A DNA stretch of 64,000 bases from Arthrobacter jiangjiafuii (GTDB lineage Bacteria > Actinomycetota > Actinomycetes > Actinomycetales > Micrococcaceae), in NCBI RefSeq assembly GCF_018622995.1, contig NZ_CP076022.1, forward strand, positions 744,001-808,000. Direction: 5' to 3'. This document shows, one piece after another, positions 1 to 9,379 of the stretch. Within the stretch, counting starts at the first letter, position 1; every line of letters starts with the position of its first letter. The notes beneath the pieces are model-generated. The model made no database searches, was not told the DNA's origin, and worked only from the letters and a program-made list of their open reading frames with translations. A program made the position numbers and the translations under genes.

Positions 1-135
1 TCGGACGTGACCGCCGCCTGTCCGTTATCTACACCTATTGGACGGTTGAAACAGAAACCATGCTGGAGCCGACGGGCCGCTACACGCATCCTGAATCTGG
101 ACGGGCGGCCGGAAATAAACTCACTTCCTTTGAGC

Positions 136-3100
136 CTACTTATTAGTGATGGCCATCCACGTAACCAGTCGGATGTCGTCCGGAGAAACTTGGGGGAGCG
201 CTTCGGTTGGTTTAGGCGTCTTGAGTCGGAGCTCGTTGGCCTTATCCATTAGCGCGCGGACCGCCTCAGCCGGGGATCCCTGCCGATGAGATGCCAGAAC
301 CGATCGAATTTCGCGTTCTGTACGGGGGTTAGCCACCTGGTTGAGTCTCTCGACTAGTCTGTCCTGTTGATCCCCCAGAGCGCCTCCGTGGCGGCGAACA
401 TGATCGGCAGCAACGCGCATGACCCGTGGGACTGACGGCTCAAAGGAAGCGGGATCTGTGCGCTTCATCCATTCAGTGTGCATATCGGCCTGCGCTGCAC
501 TCCAGGCAGTATACAAATCGTCGCGGAGGCTCGGCGACGGATCAGCCGGCGACGTGTTTGGATCTCCTGGGTCAGCCTGCTCCAGACAGGTGAGCAGCTC
601 CGAGATAATCTCCGCTTCACCATCCAACACTTCCAGCTTTCCATCCTGTAGCGGAACAAATCGGAATTCCGGGCGGGGATGATCAGCTACCTGAGCGCAC
701 AAAACGAATCCTGGTCGTCGTCCTGGTCGGACGATAACAGAACCGGATCCCCATGGAAGTCCCAAGACATCTTTAGCTGTTTCCTCGGATTTCCAGGCGT
801 TCGCAAGGCGGCGCTGATACTCCTCGCTGGACGCGGCTGCGGAGCCGGTAGCGTCAAACAAAGCGGCGTCCTCTTGGCGGAGCCGCTCGATTTCCTGTCG
901 GGTCTCTGAAATGACCCGCTCGGCTGCCTCGACGCCGGGCAGCACGCCGTCGCTGATGCCGAAAGCAGCAGCAGCTTGTTTGAGTTTGAGCTGGAGGCGC
1001 CCTTCCAGCTGAAGCAGTTCCTCGAGCTGATCGTCCGGGAAGAAGCACCGAAGGTTGATCTCCCTGTGCTGTGAGCCAATGCGATCGATACGCCCGTGAC
1101 GTTGGACCAGGCGCATCGGGTTCCAAGGCAAGTCGTAGTTGATGATATGACCGGCTTGCTGCAGATTGACACCTTCGGAAAGCACATCAGTAGCGATCGC
1201 CAGATCGTACTTATCTTCGTCTTCGACAGTGCCGGCTGTACGGGGTGCGAATCCAACGATGGCGTCCTTACGCCCGTGCCGGTCACCTCCGGTGGCCACG
1301 ACAATGCGCCCCGCGTAGTCGACGAGCCGTTTGTCACCGTGTGCCGCCAAGGCGGTGAGGGCCTCGTTAATGTAGTTCGCCGTGTCGGCGAAGTACGTGA
1401 ACACCAAGACCTTTCGACGGTCCCTGGTATTTGCAACCCCGACCCCATCCCGCTTCGCGGAGGCAGCAATGAGTCCAATTTCGTCGGCCAGTCGGTCAAT
1501 TTTCGGGTCATCTTTCCAACTCACTGCGGCGACCTCCGTAAGAAACTGTTGGAGTAACTCCTTGTCGGCTTGGACAGCTGCCCTCAGTGCAGGGACATTG
1601 TACCCGCTAGCGGCGTCGACGTTGCTCTCGAGAGTGTCGTCGTTCATGGCCTTTATGACAGTGTCAATGTCGTCAGAGTCGGAGGCCGCCCATGCTCGCA
1701 GAGCGTCTCCCGTGAGGACCCGTCCCTGGTCCAGTGCAGATAGAAAATGGTCCTGAGACGAGATCATCTTCATAATTGTTGCACCGAACGCCACAGCACT
1801 GGACTCAAATCGTTTGAGGAGCGCGGAACGCAATAAACCCGCGTTTTGAACCTCGTATTGTTCAATTTGTTTGTCCTTTCCGAGTAGGAACCTGGAAGGG
1901 ACATATCGGGCCATGGTCAGCACCTTGCCGGGGTCCTTTAAGGTCACGCCGGTGGTGGTGAGATCCTCATCCTCTGAACGTGCGCCGAGGGCGTCTGCCA
2001 GTCTCTCAAAAAAGCCTGGCAGGACTCCGTCAAGGTGGTACTCCACTCGGTGAACACGGGATTGAGGGAAGGTTATCTGGACGCCGCCGACCTTTGCGTG
2101 TGGATACTGTGTTTTGATGAACCGGCGGGTCCGGCGTACGGCTATCGCATCGAGCAGCTCGAAAAGGTGTTTGCCGGAGAGCTCGTCCGGGTCCAAGGCC
2201 ATCGCGGTTCCGATGTACTGACGGACGCTGGGCACCCCGATGTCTGCGAATGCTCCATCGGAGGGGTCGATGTAGGAGACCAAGGTTTGCAGGTCTTGAA
2301 GTGAGTTGTTGACGGGCGTAGCCGTCAACAGAATGAGCTTCTTGGGCACTGAGCCGGCAAGGAGCATACGGAATGCGTCTGCGCGGTGGGTGCTTGCATT
2401 GCGAAGGTTATGGGCTTCATCCACAACTACAAGCGCGTAGGAATCCAATGCCTGGACATGTGCGCCAGCCTTGCCTGCTCGGCCGTTCTGGATGTCGCCA
2501 GCGAGTTCTTCATAGGAGACCACGTCGGCGTTGATGTTTTTGTCCTTGAGGAACGGTCTCCACGTCGAATCCCGCAGCGTGGCCGGTGCGACAACAAGAA
2601 CTTTTTGCCGGTGCTCGATAGCGGCCTCGCGGATCAGCTCACCGGCGACGAATGTCTTTCCCAGGCCGACTTCGTCAGCCACTATTACGCCGCCACGTTT
2701 GGCGAGGATCCGCTTTGCACGGTGAACGCCGTCGGCTTGGAAATCCGTCAGACCAAGCTCATTATCGAACTCCGTATCCGCCTCGAAGGTGTCCCCGTAA
2801 AGCTCATAGAGCATCCGTAGGAACACCGTCCATGGCTGGTGCAGCTCGGTACGTGCCGCGTAGAGTCCTGCCAGATCATAGGGGACAGCCTCTTCCCACT
2901 GCTCATCGAACCATTCCTGGGTGCGCTCGACGGGAGATGGCTGATACACGCCGAGGTTCAGTTCGCGATTCCGGGCCATCCCGGAAAAGGTCAGATTTGA
3001 AGATCCTGCCAAGACGCTGGCCCCGCCGTCTTTGACGATGAACGCCTTGCCATGCAGGAAGTGCTTTTCCAGCCGGCGGACCTGGACATCGTGACTCTTC

Positions 3101-3510
3101 AGCCACACAAGCAGACGTTGGACAGCTGCATCTCCTTCCCTTGTGATTCCTACCAGGTCCCTGTCTTCTGTGAGCGCTTTGGCGTGCTCCTCTAACGCTT
3201 CACGTAGCCGGGGGTTTCCACGGCGCGCTCCTAATACACTCAGGGGCGTAATGGTGGACCGCACGTCGTAGTCCATCGGTTCGGCGCCCAGCAGTAGGCG
3301 GACCGGTCCCGCGGCTTCCAAAGCCTCAGCTATAAGCGTGAATCCTCCGACGTTGAAGTACGCCGTAGCGATGTCCACTCGCGTCGGTTCCACGCGTCCC
3401 TCGGATCCGTTCGCGATCATTTTGATGACTGCATCAGCAACGCGCTCAGTGGCGGCACCTGTCCTGTTGGTTGCAAACTCGGGGCGGGTGACGGACATAG
3501 GAAAACTCAT
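136..3510 (-). CDS. PLD-nuclease/SNF2-type helicase (restriction-like defence)
   Basis: This superfamily 2 helicase carries an N-terminal phospholipase-D nuclease domain. The PLD motif HGKAFIVKD followed by GSSN lies near residues 153-172. Walker A (DEVGLGKT) is near 279-286 and DEAH near 364-367. The C-terminal helicase motifs include DVLSEGVNLQQA and QRHGRIDRIG. The start is the ATG at 3510, which gives a four-base ATGA overlap with the upstream methyltransferase; an ORF extension of 20 residues exists but lies inside that gene. The overlap implies translational coupling. Known family roles are DNA translocation plus cleavage in restriction or DISARM-like systems, so the protein probably supplies the nuclease and motor for the methyltransferase partner (inference). 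Length is 1124 residues, intact, with a long charged C-terminus of no recognised domain. Confidence 0.85.
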   Translation of the reverse strand: MSFPMSVTRPEFATNRTGAATERVADAVIKMIANGSEGRVEPTRVDIATAYFNVGGFTLIAEALEAAGPVRLLLGAEPMDYDVRSTITPLSVLGARRGNPRLREALEEHAKALTEDRDLVGITREGDAAVQRLLVWLKSHDVQVRRLEKHFLHGKAFIVKDGGASVLAGSSNLTFSGMARNRELNLGVYQPSPVERTQEWFDEQWEEAVPYDLAGLYAARTELHQPWTVFLRMLYELYGDTFEADTEFDNELGLTDFQADGVHRAKRILAKRGGVIVADEVGLGKTFVAGELIREAAIEHRQKVLVVAPATLRDSTWRPFLKDKNINADVVSYEELAGDIQNGRAGKAGAHVQALDSYALVVVDEAHNLRNASTHRADAFRMLLAGSVPKKLILLTATPVNNSLQDLQTLVSYIDPSDGAFADIGVPSVRQYIGTAMALDPDELSGKHLFELLDAIAVRRTRRFIKTQYPHAKVGGVQITFPQSRVHRVEYHLDGVLPGFFERLADALGARSEDEDLTTTGVTLKDPGKVLTMARYVPSRFLLGKDKQIEQYEVQNAGLLRSALLKRFESSAVAFGATIMKMISSQDHFLSALDQGRVLTGDALRAWAASDSDDIDTVIKAMNDDTLESNVDAASGYNVPALRAAVQADKELLQQFLTEVAAVSWKDDPKIDRLADEIGLIAASAKRDGVGVANTRDRRKVLVFTYFADTANYINEALTALAAHGDKRLVDYAGRIVVATGGDRHGRKDAIVGFAPRTAGTVEDEDKYDLAIATDVLSEGVNLQQAGHIINYDLPWNPMRLVQRHGRIDRIGSQHREINLRCFFPDDQLEELLQLEGRLQLKLKQAAAAFGISDGVLPGVEAAERVISETRQEIERLRQEDAALFDATGSAAASSEEYQRRLANAWKSEETAKDVLGLPWGSGSVIVRPGRRPGFVLCAQVADHPRPEFRFVPLQDGKLEVLDGEAEIISELLTCLEQADPGDPNTSPADPSPSLRDDLYTAWSAAQADMHTEWMKRTDPASFEPSVPRVMRVAADHVRRHGGALGDQQDRLVERLNQVANPRTEREIRSVLASHRQGSPAEAVRALMDKANELRLKTPKPTEALPQVSPDDIRLVTWMAITNK

Positions 3511-6500
3511 GCTTGGCTCCAGCGGTCGAAGTGGGTCAGAACACCGGCCAGGCGTGGGCGATAATCCCATCCCCGGTGGAAGGTCTCGAAAATGTGAATC
3601 AGGCTCGCGCGGCTCAGCCCATACAGACTCGCTACGGCAGCGTCGAGTTCATGGATGAGATCGGTCTTTGTGGTCTCATGCGTAACGGATCCCACCGGAA
3701 CGCCGACTGCAGCGGCCCAAGAAGCGTATCGCTCATCCACCGCTGCCAGCTTGGCGGCAATCTCAACCACGCGGAGACGCCGTGGGTCATTCCGTTCCGG
3801 GCGTGGAATGGGAAGGGCATTGACAATGTGAAGGTTCATCCCGATTTCTACGTACCGCCTGGTGTACCAGTCGAGGGGGATCGATGAGAGGACTCCCAGT
3901 AAGTACGCTTCGTCAGTCGGGTCTCCCGAGCGTCGCAAGAGATACGGCGCCTTGTTCGTTAACACGACATTCCCTGGAACTAGGGCGGCTATTGCGGTAC
4001 GGGAATCAGTGGACCGCGCTATATCTCGGAACGCAATCCTCGGGTGATAACAGGGGAGCGTATCGATGTCGCCGACGATCTTGGGGTCGAGACCGAGGAA
4101 ACCTGACGACCGTAGACGTGCCTGGCGCTTACGCTTCTCAAATAGGGCACGGGTCACGATGTCAGGATCGGCGAATGTATACGGGTCGCCGGCGTCGGGG
4201 TTCCAAAGGTTGAATGTCGCTCCGGTGAATACAGGCCAGCGTCCCGGCGCTGCCTCTCCGGCATCGAAAGTGGGCCGGTCACTCGTTGCATGGAACTCAG
4301 CCACCGGTTTAAAGAGCCATTGCTCGCCGGAGTCCAGCCTCGGGTGGAACCGCAGTGCCCGGAAGGCCTCAATAGCGGCAGTGTCCGGCAGGAGAGGGAA
4401 CGATGCCCCGCTGGTCCATTCCGCCAAGCCGGAGGCTGGCAGGCTACCGAGTACTTGCCTACCGGCCATGAAGTCCCGCAGGGAATGGAAGGGGCCGGCC
4501 AGTCGCACCTCGCCTTCGGGACTTGCCGTTTTCTTGACGGTCAGAAGCGTCACGGAATATCGCCCGTCCACTTCGTCGAAAACCCATTTGCCGGTATTGG
4601 TCAATGTTACGACCGAATCGAAGGTTCCCTGCGCCAAGACCGTAGAACGCCACCGGGCCGAACCTGCCGCATTCAGGACTGACCGGGGGAAAACGACGCC
4701 GAAACGGCCGCCCTCCCGCAGCAACTGCCAGAACCGCCAGGAAAACGCTTTGTACAAGTCCACGTCACCGGTTCCCAGACCGGGGTACGGGCCGGCAAGC
4801 AGTGTCTGGCGGTACATCCTGGCAGCTTCCTCCTCCTCCTGATGGAGGGCAACCAAGTCGGGCCGGTCGGCGCGGTACTGCTTGATGGCTTTCTTTTGGG
4901 CTGCCGGGGACATGCCCATGACTCCGGGGAAGAACCGCTGCCAGAACTTTGGTTCTTCCACCATGACTTCGTCCCATGGGGGATTGCCGAGGATGACATG
5001 GAACCCGGCAGGGTTGCCGTTCCGGCTGATGAAGACCTCAGGGAAGGCGAAAGCTAGGTGTACACATCCCAGTCTTTCGACCTTTTGGCGAACGTCATCC
5101 CGCCTGCCGGATTGGAGTATCAAGTCGGTGTCCAGGACCCCATCGAGGTTGATCAGTCCGAGTCTGTGGGCGACGGCGGCATCAAGGATGGCCTTTGCAG
5201 GCTCTGAGTCCTTCAGCGCTTCTGCGTAGGCCTCTTCCACGCCTTTGGCTTCCGATGCCGAGGCTTCTGCCGTCAGACCAACCCGGCGCAGCGTTTCGGC
5301 AGATTCCTCCAGGATCTGTTCGAGCCGGTCGGCCAGTAGGGACCGCATGCCCATACGGTTGGGCTCAAGCACATCAAACGCCTCGTCGAGAGTTCCAATG
5401 CCGGTCAGCGAATCTCCTTGCACCAATCCATGATCGAGGGAAGACATAGGCAGCCCGGGGACAAAGGTATGAATCCACAGGGCCAGCCGGGCTAGATCAA
5501 CGGCAATACCGTTCAAATCGATGCCGTAGATACAGCGCTTGGCTACCTGGCGCCGCACCAGCGTCATTTGATCAATTTCGGGAAGATCCCCGGCGCCCGT
5601 GTCAGCCAGTTTGGCCAATGCCGTCGCCCGGAGCTGGTCCAATTCCCGCGCAACACCGGGCAGCGGATGTTCTGCAAGGAATGCCGAAAAGCTGGATGCA
5701 ATATGGTCGACCGCGCCGACCAGGAAATGCCCGGATCCCATGGAGATGTCCGCTACTCGGAAATCCCAGAAAATGTCGTGCGCAGATACCTCATCGCCGG
5801 CGGCTATTAACCCTGCAACGCGGCCGAGGTGTTCCTCAACAGCAGGGTCCAGGGCAGTCTCGAGCAGGTGTTCCACAGCGAACTGTTTGGTGAAGTAGCT
5901 GCCAGTGGTTTTACGCATGCCGGAAGCATTGTGGAAGTACACCTCTCCGGCATGGATGACCACGTCATGGGTCGCGGCTGCGGGCACGTAAACGCCATCG
6001 GCGTTCACAGCTAGGTCCACGGGAGCAACGGACAGCGACGATTCGAGCAGACCCTCATAGATGGTCCCGAACTCGCGCACGCTCAAGGTCTGGAAATCCA
6101 CCGGGCCCATGGTGCTGTCTCTCCCGGTATCCACCAACAGCTTGACGAGTGCAGGGCCGATCTCCGAATTCGTGAGGCGCAACGCGTCGATGGTTGTCCC
6201 CGTCGTTTCCGCCGGGTCGAACAAAGAACCCCCGTAGGCGGGGATTCCCCACTCTGTATGGCCGGAGAAGATGCCTCGCCAAATGCCGAGAAGGTTGTCC
6301 CAAAGGTCGGTGGCTTGCGGATCGAAACTCAGATGCTCGTTGTTTTGCAGGTTTTTAGCGTAGGAACGGGCGCGTTCCTTAAGAGAGACATGCGTATAGC
6401 GCTCGTTGGTTTTATAGGGCAGAAGTCCCCGATCTTCGGCATATGCAACGAACAGAAGCCGGAAGAGGATGATCAACGTAGCGCGATAGGCGCTCCGGAG

Positions 6501-7547
6501 TTCGGTCTCTGTGGCTGCTCCGAACCGAGCCGCTACTGCTGTGGCAAGATCCGGAACGACGTCCACATAGATGCGCTCCCGCAACCGCTCGCCCAGGCCG
6601 GCGGCATGGTCCTGGGAAGCCGCAAGAATTGTATCTGCGGTTCCCTGCGCACAAAGAGCTTCCGGCGTTATTAGGAGGGCAGCGTATGCCAGATGCTCGT
6701 CGTCGATGATTGCAAGGTCGATCTCCGTATATGTGTCACTACCTTTGCGGGAAATACCAACATCGGGATCGGCTGTGTACAGACGGATACGGGTTCCCTG
6801 CACAGCTAGAACCCACCTGATTTTGGTGTTCCGTGCCAGGGATATGCCGTGCTGGACAGGAGATGTCTCTCCGAACCTACTCGAAGGGCGATCGAAAAGT
6901 TCGCTCCCTTCCAGAAGGACAGCGACAGCATCCTCTCGCCCGTTTTTTCCAAGGATGAGATCGGCCCCTCTTCGAGAGACATCCCAACCCAAAGCACGGA
7001 CAAGGTCCTCACCGGAATGCCAGCGGAAGGCCTGTGAGCGTTCCTTCGCCATTGTCCAGTCTGATCTGTGCGGAACATTCGCAAGCAGCTCGTGCGTGGC
7101 GAACAGGCCGGTATTGACCAAGCCTAAGATTTCATCGTCATCATGCGAAGCGAACAACGGAGCGATTAGCTGTTCCGCCAAGGCTGTGGTGGGGGCCTCA
7201 AGGCCCTGTTCCACGATCCGCTCGACGAGGGACAACGGCATATCCGTTGCGAGCTGGGCGGTGTCCCGCAGACCCACGATCGCCGCTCTGGGCGAGGCAT
7301 CTTGTCCCAGGTACCCTACAACCAACAGGACACCAGTGGGTCGGCGATTCCAGCGCTTTTCCCACATGGCCCGGAGGTCTGCTGCCAATGGGCGATGGGT
7401 AGCCACTGCATAGACTACGTCGAGCCGAACCCCGTCGAGGGCCTGATAAAACGCACGCGCGTGTACGTAGTCAGGCGCTCCGGACTGGGACCACATGCGG
7501 CCATTGAAATCGCTAAGAAATGATTCCAATTTTGACTCGTGAGACAT
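3507..7547 (-). CDS. Eco57I-class adenine-specific DNA methyltransferase
   Basis: A 1346-residue class I SAM-dependent DNA methyltransferase. The order of motifs is the N-terminal-box TGSYFTK (548-554), SAM-binding DISMGSGHF (600-608), GIDLNGIAVDLA (about 675) and the catalytic N6-adenine motif NPPW (855-858), followed by a target-recognition-like C-terminus. The EDRG segment near 371 is typical of type IIG/BREX-PglX-like proteins. I see no convincing PD-ExK nuclease triad in the first 350 residues, so cleavage may reside in the PLD helicase encoded next. The start is the ATG at 7547, preceded by AGGAG at good spacing; the 48-residue upstream extension is rejected. The stop overlaps the helicase start. 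The likely role is self-DNA modification (family knowledge); the system as a whole is inferred to be defensive. Confidence 0.88.
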   Translation of the reverse strand: MSHESKLESFLSDFNGRMWSQSGAPDYVHARAFYQALDGVRLDVVYAVATHRPLAADLRAMWEKRWNRRPTGVLLVVGYLGQDASPRAAIVGLRDTAQLATDMPLSLVERIVEQGLEAPTTALAEQLIAPLFASHDDDEILGLVNTGLFATHELLANVPHRSDWTMAKERSQAFRWHSGEDLVRALGWDVSRRGADLILGKNGREDAVAVLLEGSELFDRPSSRFGETSPVQHGISLARNTKIRWVLAVQGTRIRLYTADPDVGISRKGSDTYTEIDLAIIDDEHLAYAALLITPEALCAQGTADTILAASQDHAAGLGERLRERIYVDVVPDLATAVAARFGAATETELRSAYRATLIILFRLLFVAYAEDRGLLPYKTNERYTHVSLKERARSYAKNLQNNEHLSFDPQATDLWDNLLGIWRGIFSGHTEWGIPAYGGSLFDPAETTGTTIDALRLTNSEIGPALVKLLVDTGRDSTMGPVDFQTLSVREFGTIYEGLLESSLSVAPVDLAVNADGVYVPAAATHDVVIHAGEVYFHNASGMRKTTGSYFTKQFAVEHLLETALDPAVEEHLGRVAGLIAAGDEVSAHDIFWDFRVADISMGSGHFLVGAVDHIASSFSAFLAEHPLPGVARELDQLRATALAKLADTGAGDLPEIDQMTLVRRQVAKRCIYGIDLNGIAVDLARLALWIHTFVPGLPMSSLDHGLVQGDSLTGIGTLDEAFDVLEPNRMGMRSLLADRLEQILEESAETLRRVGLTAEASASEAKGVEEAYAEALKDSEPAKAILDAAVAHRLGLINLDGVLDTDLILQSGRRDDVRQKVERLGCVHLAFAFPEVFISRNGNPAGFHVILGNPPWDEVMVEEPKFWQRFFPGVMGMSPAAQKKAIKQYRADRPDLVALHQEEEEAARMYRQTLLAGPYPGLGTGDVDLYKAFSWRFWQLLREGGRFGVVFPRSVLNAAGSARWRSTVLAQGTFDSVVTLTNTGKWVFDEVDGRYSVTLLTVKKTASPEGEVRLAGPFHSLRDFMAGRQVLGSLPASGLAEWTSGASFPLLPDTAAIEAFRALRFHPRLDSGEQWLFKPVAEFHATSDRPTFDAGEAAPGRWPVFTGATFNLWNPDAGDPYTFADPDIVTRALFEKRKRQARLRSSGFLGLDPKIVGDIDTLPCYHPRIAFRDIARSTDSRTAIAALVPGNVVLTNKAPYLLRRSGDPTDEAYLLGVLSSIPLDWYTRRYVEIGMNLHIVNALPIPRPERNDPRRLRVVEIAAKLAAVDERYASWAAAVGVPVGSVTHETTKTDLIHELDAAVASLYGLSRASLIHIFETFHRGWDYRPRLAGVLTHFDRWSQA

Positions 7548-7851
7548 CGGTGTGCTCCTGCTGATCTGGTGTTGAAGCGTTCTGCCGGTATGGTCGCTAG
7601 CCGCGAAAAGCCAAGCCTGGATGGATGGGAGGAACGCTTGTTGAATAAATGTATGGCCCGGTCGCATATCGAGGTGACGGAGCGGCGCCATAAAGGGTGT
7701 TGCCAGTATCCGAGGCGGCAGGAGAAGGGAATTGCATTCACAGTTTCCCTTATCCGTTCGCTGGCTGAAACCAAGCCCAGACTTGGCAGTGCCATAGGCG
7801 GGGGAACTACCACGTTAGCTTCCCCCGCCTAAGCAACCTATTCTGTGACGG
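7548..7851 (-). other. 304-bp gap between AIPR-like and methyltransferase genes
   Basis: No supportable gene is present on either strand. It holds a strong hairpin (7796-7830) just downstream of the AIPR-like gene, and the Shine-Dalgarno sequence of the methyltransferase at its other end. A promoter for the methyltransferase/helicase pair may lie here, but no clear -35/-10 pair was recognised. Confidence 0.5.
7796..7830 (-). terminator. Perfect 11-bp-stem hairpin after the AIPR-like gene
   Basis: AGGCGGGGGAA and TTCCCCCGCCT form a perfect 11-bp stem around a 13-base loop, 22 bases past the AIPR-like stop codon. No U-tract follows on either strand, so it could be a terminator, an attenuator or an RNA-processing hairpin separating the cassette into two expression units. 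Confidence 0.5.
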
Positions 7852-9237
7852 TTATGCTTTTGAACTCGAGCGCAGCAGGGCCATCTCGAAGGCGTTCTCG
7901 GCCTGAATATAGGCGCCGGGCTCCTTGCCTACCTTTTGAGGATCCCAGCTAGAGAGCGTAATCACCGTCTTGAAGGTTGCCATGATGGCGGGGAGGTTTT
8001 GTTTTACGAATTCGCGCGGGTCAACCTTCCACTTAATCTGTCCGTCATCGGTACGCTCCATCAATGAACGAAGGCCGTATACAACCGGAATCAGAAAGCC
8101 ATCGGGGATCCGGGTGTCCAGGTCCCGGCCCATGAATTTGGTCTTGAGGTTGTCGCCCTTATTGACACTCTGTACCGCCTTGATACGCCCAAAAATTCCA
8201 TCGTTGGTGTTGTAGGCCTTGGCATAGTTTTCTGAAATAAGGTCATAGACATCCAGAACGGCTGGAACCAAGCCCAGGGCGCTTTTTACTTCTTTGGAGA
8301 CCAGTTTGGCCTTGTAATCAGTCCCATTGTTTTCACTGACGGCAGGCGAGCTCATGAGGCGTTCAAATCGAACGATGCAGTCTCCCTTACTCCGGTAGAT
8401 GTTCTGCGGGACGGGCGGCTCGACGACGCGACCATCGTCAGCGTTTGGCATCGGTGAGACGAGTGACAGCGGAATCCAAGCCAGGGCGACTACGTCTGCC
8501 ACCTTGATCTTGCCGCCGTCGTTGGTCTTCCACTCAATCGAGGAATTCAGTGAGTCGGGCAGCTGGCTCTTGAGGTACTCATAGTGCCCGCTCTGGTTTG
8601 ATTTGGTTTCAGAGCGGAGCTGTGCGTTGTTATTTCGCGCGGCACAGATGTCAAGGAGCGAATTGTTGAACTTGGCCACTTCCTCCGGGCTGTCCGGATC
8701 GTTCGGCAGGAGGACCTCAACCGGAACGACGGCGTCCCAGGTTGCCTTATCCTCTTCTGAGGATTTCCGAAGTGTCTCCACAGAGGACCGGTTCGCATGC
8801 CAGATGGCTTTGAAATCAGTCCAATTTTTCGGCTTGTTGGACCGCTTTAGCACCCCCGCCTGATCCAAGATGTGGAGACCGAAAGCGAGCATATTATGGC
8901 CTCCGTCGAGGATGCCTTCCACACCTACGTCTTGGAAAGACAGCCGGTAGCGGTGTCGCTGCAGCCTCTCGAACTTTGAGGCGCCTAGGAGCACGCCTTT
9001 GGTTTTGAACGGCAGTACTTCCGGGGTGGATTCTATCGATTCACGTATGGCCGCTGTAATGGGCCCTACACGCGATGACCTTGGATTGGCTTCAAGGTCG
9101 ATCGAATCAATTGTGGCGATGAGGCTGCTAATCTTGGCGAGTCCGATAACGCGGAGGATGCCCTGATAGGACTGCTCGTACGCGTCTTCAAACTTGATGA
9201 TCGTAGATGTATCGGCCGAGAGGGTTTCGATAGGCAT
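7852..9237 (-). CDS. AIPR-like (abortive infection phage resistance) protein
   Basis: A 461-residue protein without obvious signal peptide or membrane segments. The stretch PFKTKGVLLGA followed by GVEGILDGGHN (DGGHN at residues 111-115) resembles the core of AIPR-family proteins and DGQHR-type domains, in which a short nucleotide/DNA-handling motif of this kind recurs in phage-defence loci. The rest is not recognised. It lies upstream of and co-oriented with the methyltransferase and helicase, suggesting one defence cassette. The start is the ATG at 9237, preceded by AAGGAG and seven T residues, with the Shine-Dalgarno inside a hairpin. It is noticeably more AT-rich than the host genes. Family assignment is by eye and should be confirmed by profile search. 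Confidence 0.6.
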   Translation of the reverse strand: MPIETLSADTSTIIKFEDAYEQSYQGILRVIGLAKISSLIATIDSIDLEANPRSSRVGPITAAIRESIESTPEVLPFKTKGVLLGASKFERLQRHRYRLSFQDVGVEGILDGGHNMLAFGLHILDQAGVLKRSNKPKNWTDFKAIWHANRSSVETLRKSSEEDKATWDAVVPVEVLLPNDPDSPEEVAKFNNSLLDICAARNNNAQLRSETKSNQSGHYEYLKSQLPDSLNSSIEWKTNDGGKIKVADVVALAWIPLSLVSPMPNADDGRVVEPPVPQNIYRSKGDCIVRFERLMSSPAVSENNGTDYKAKLVSKEVKSALGLVPAVLDVYDLISENYAKAYNTNDGIFGRIKAVQSVNKGDNLKTKFMGRDLDTRIPDGFLIPVVYGLRSLMERTDDGQIKWKVDPREFVKQNLPAIMATFKTVITLSSWDPQKVGKEPGAYIQAENAFEMALLRSSSKA

Positions 9238-9244
9238 AAAAAAA

Positions 9245-9264
9245 CTCCTTACGTAGGTAAGGAG
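9245..9264 (-). promoter_or_regulatory. Hairpin enclosing the AIPR-like gene's ribosome binding site
   Basis: CTCCTTAC, a four-base loop and GTAAGGAG form a perfect 8-bp stem on the minus strand. The 3' arm contains the Shine-Dalgarno AAGGAG, and seven U residues separate it from the ATG. The hairpin could hide the ribosome binding site or act as an operator. A weak -10-like TATTAT lies at 9291-9296 on the same strand. Confidence 0.55.
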
Positions 9265-9379
9265 AAGACGGTCTGGGTAAGAACATGCACATAATATCTG
9301 TACTTCCAGAAGCCTTCTCAGGATTCTATTTCCAGCTGCTCATCCGAGCTGCTTTTAGAAACGGTGCCACAAGGCCGTT

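Noticed and set aside
136-7547. Calling the locus DISARM or BREX
   Set aside because: The methyltransferase and helicase fit partly, but drmA, drmB, drmC, pglZ and brxC are not present in the window; the left flank is unseen.
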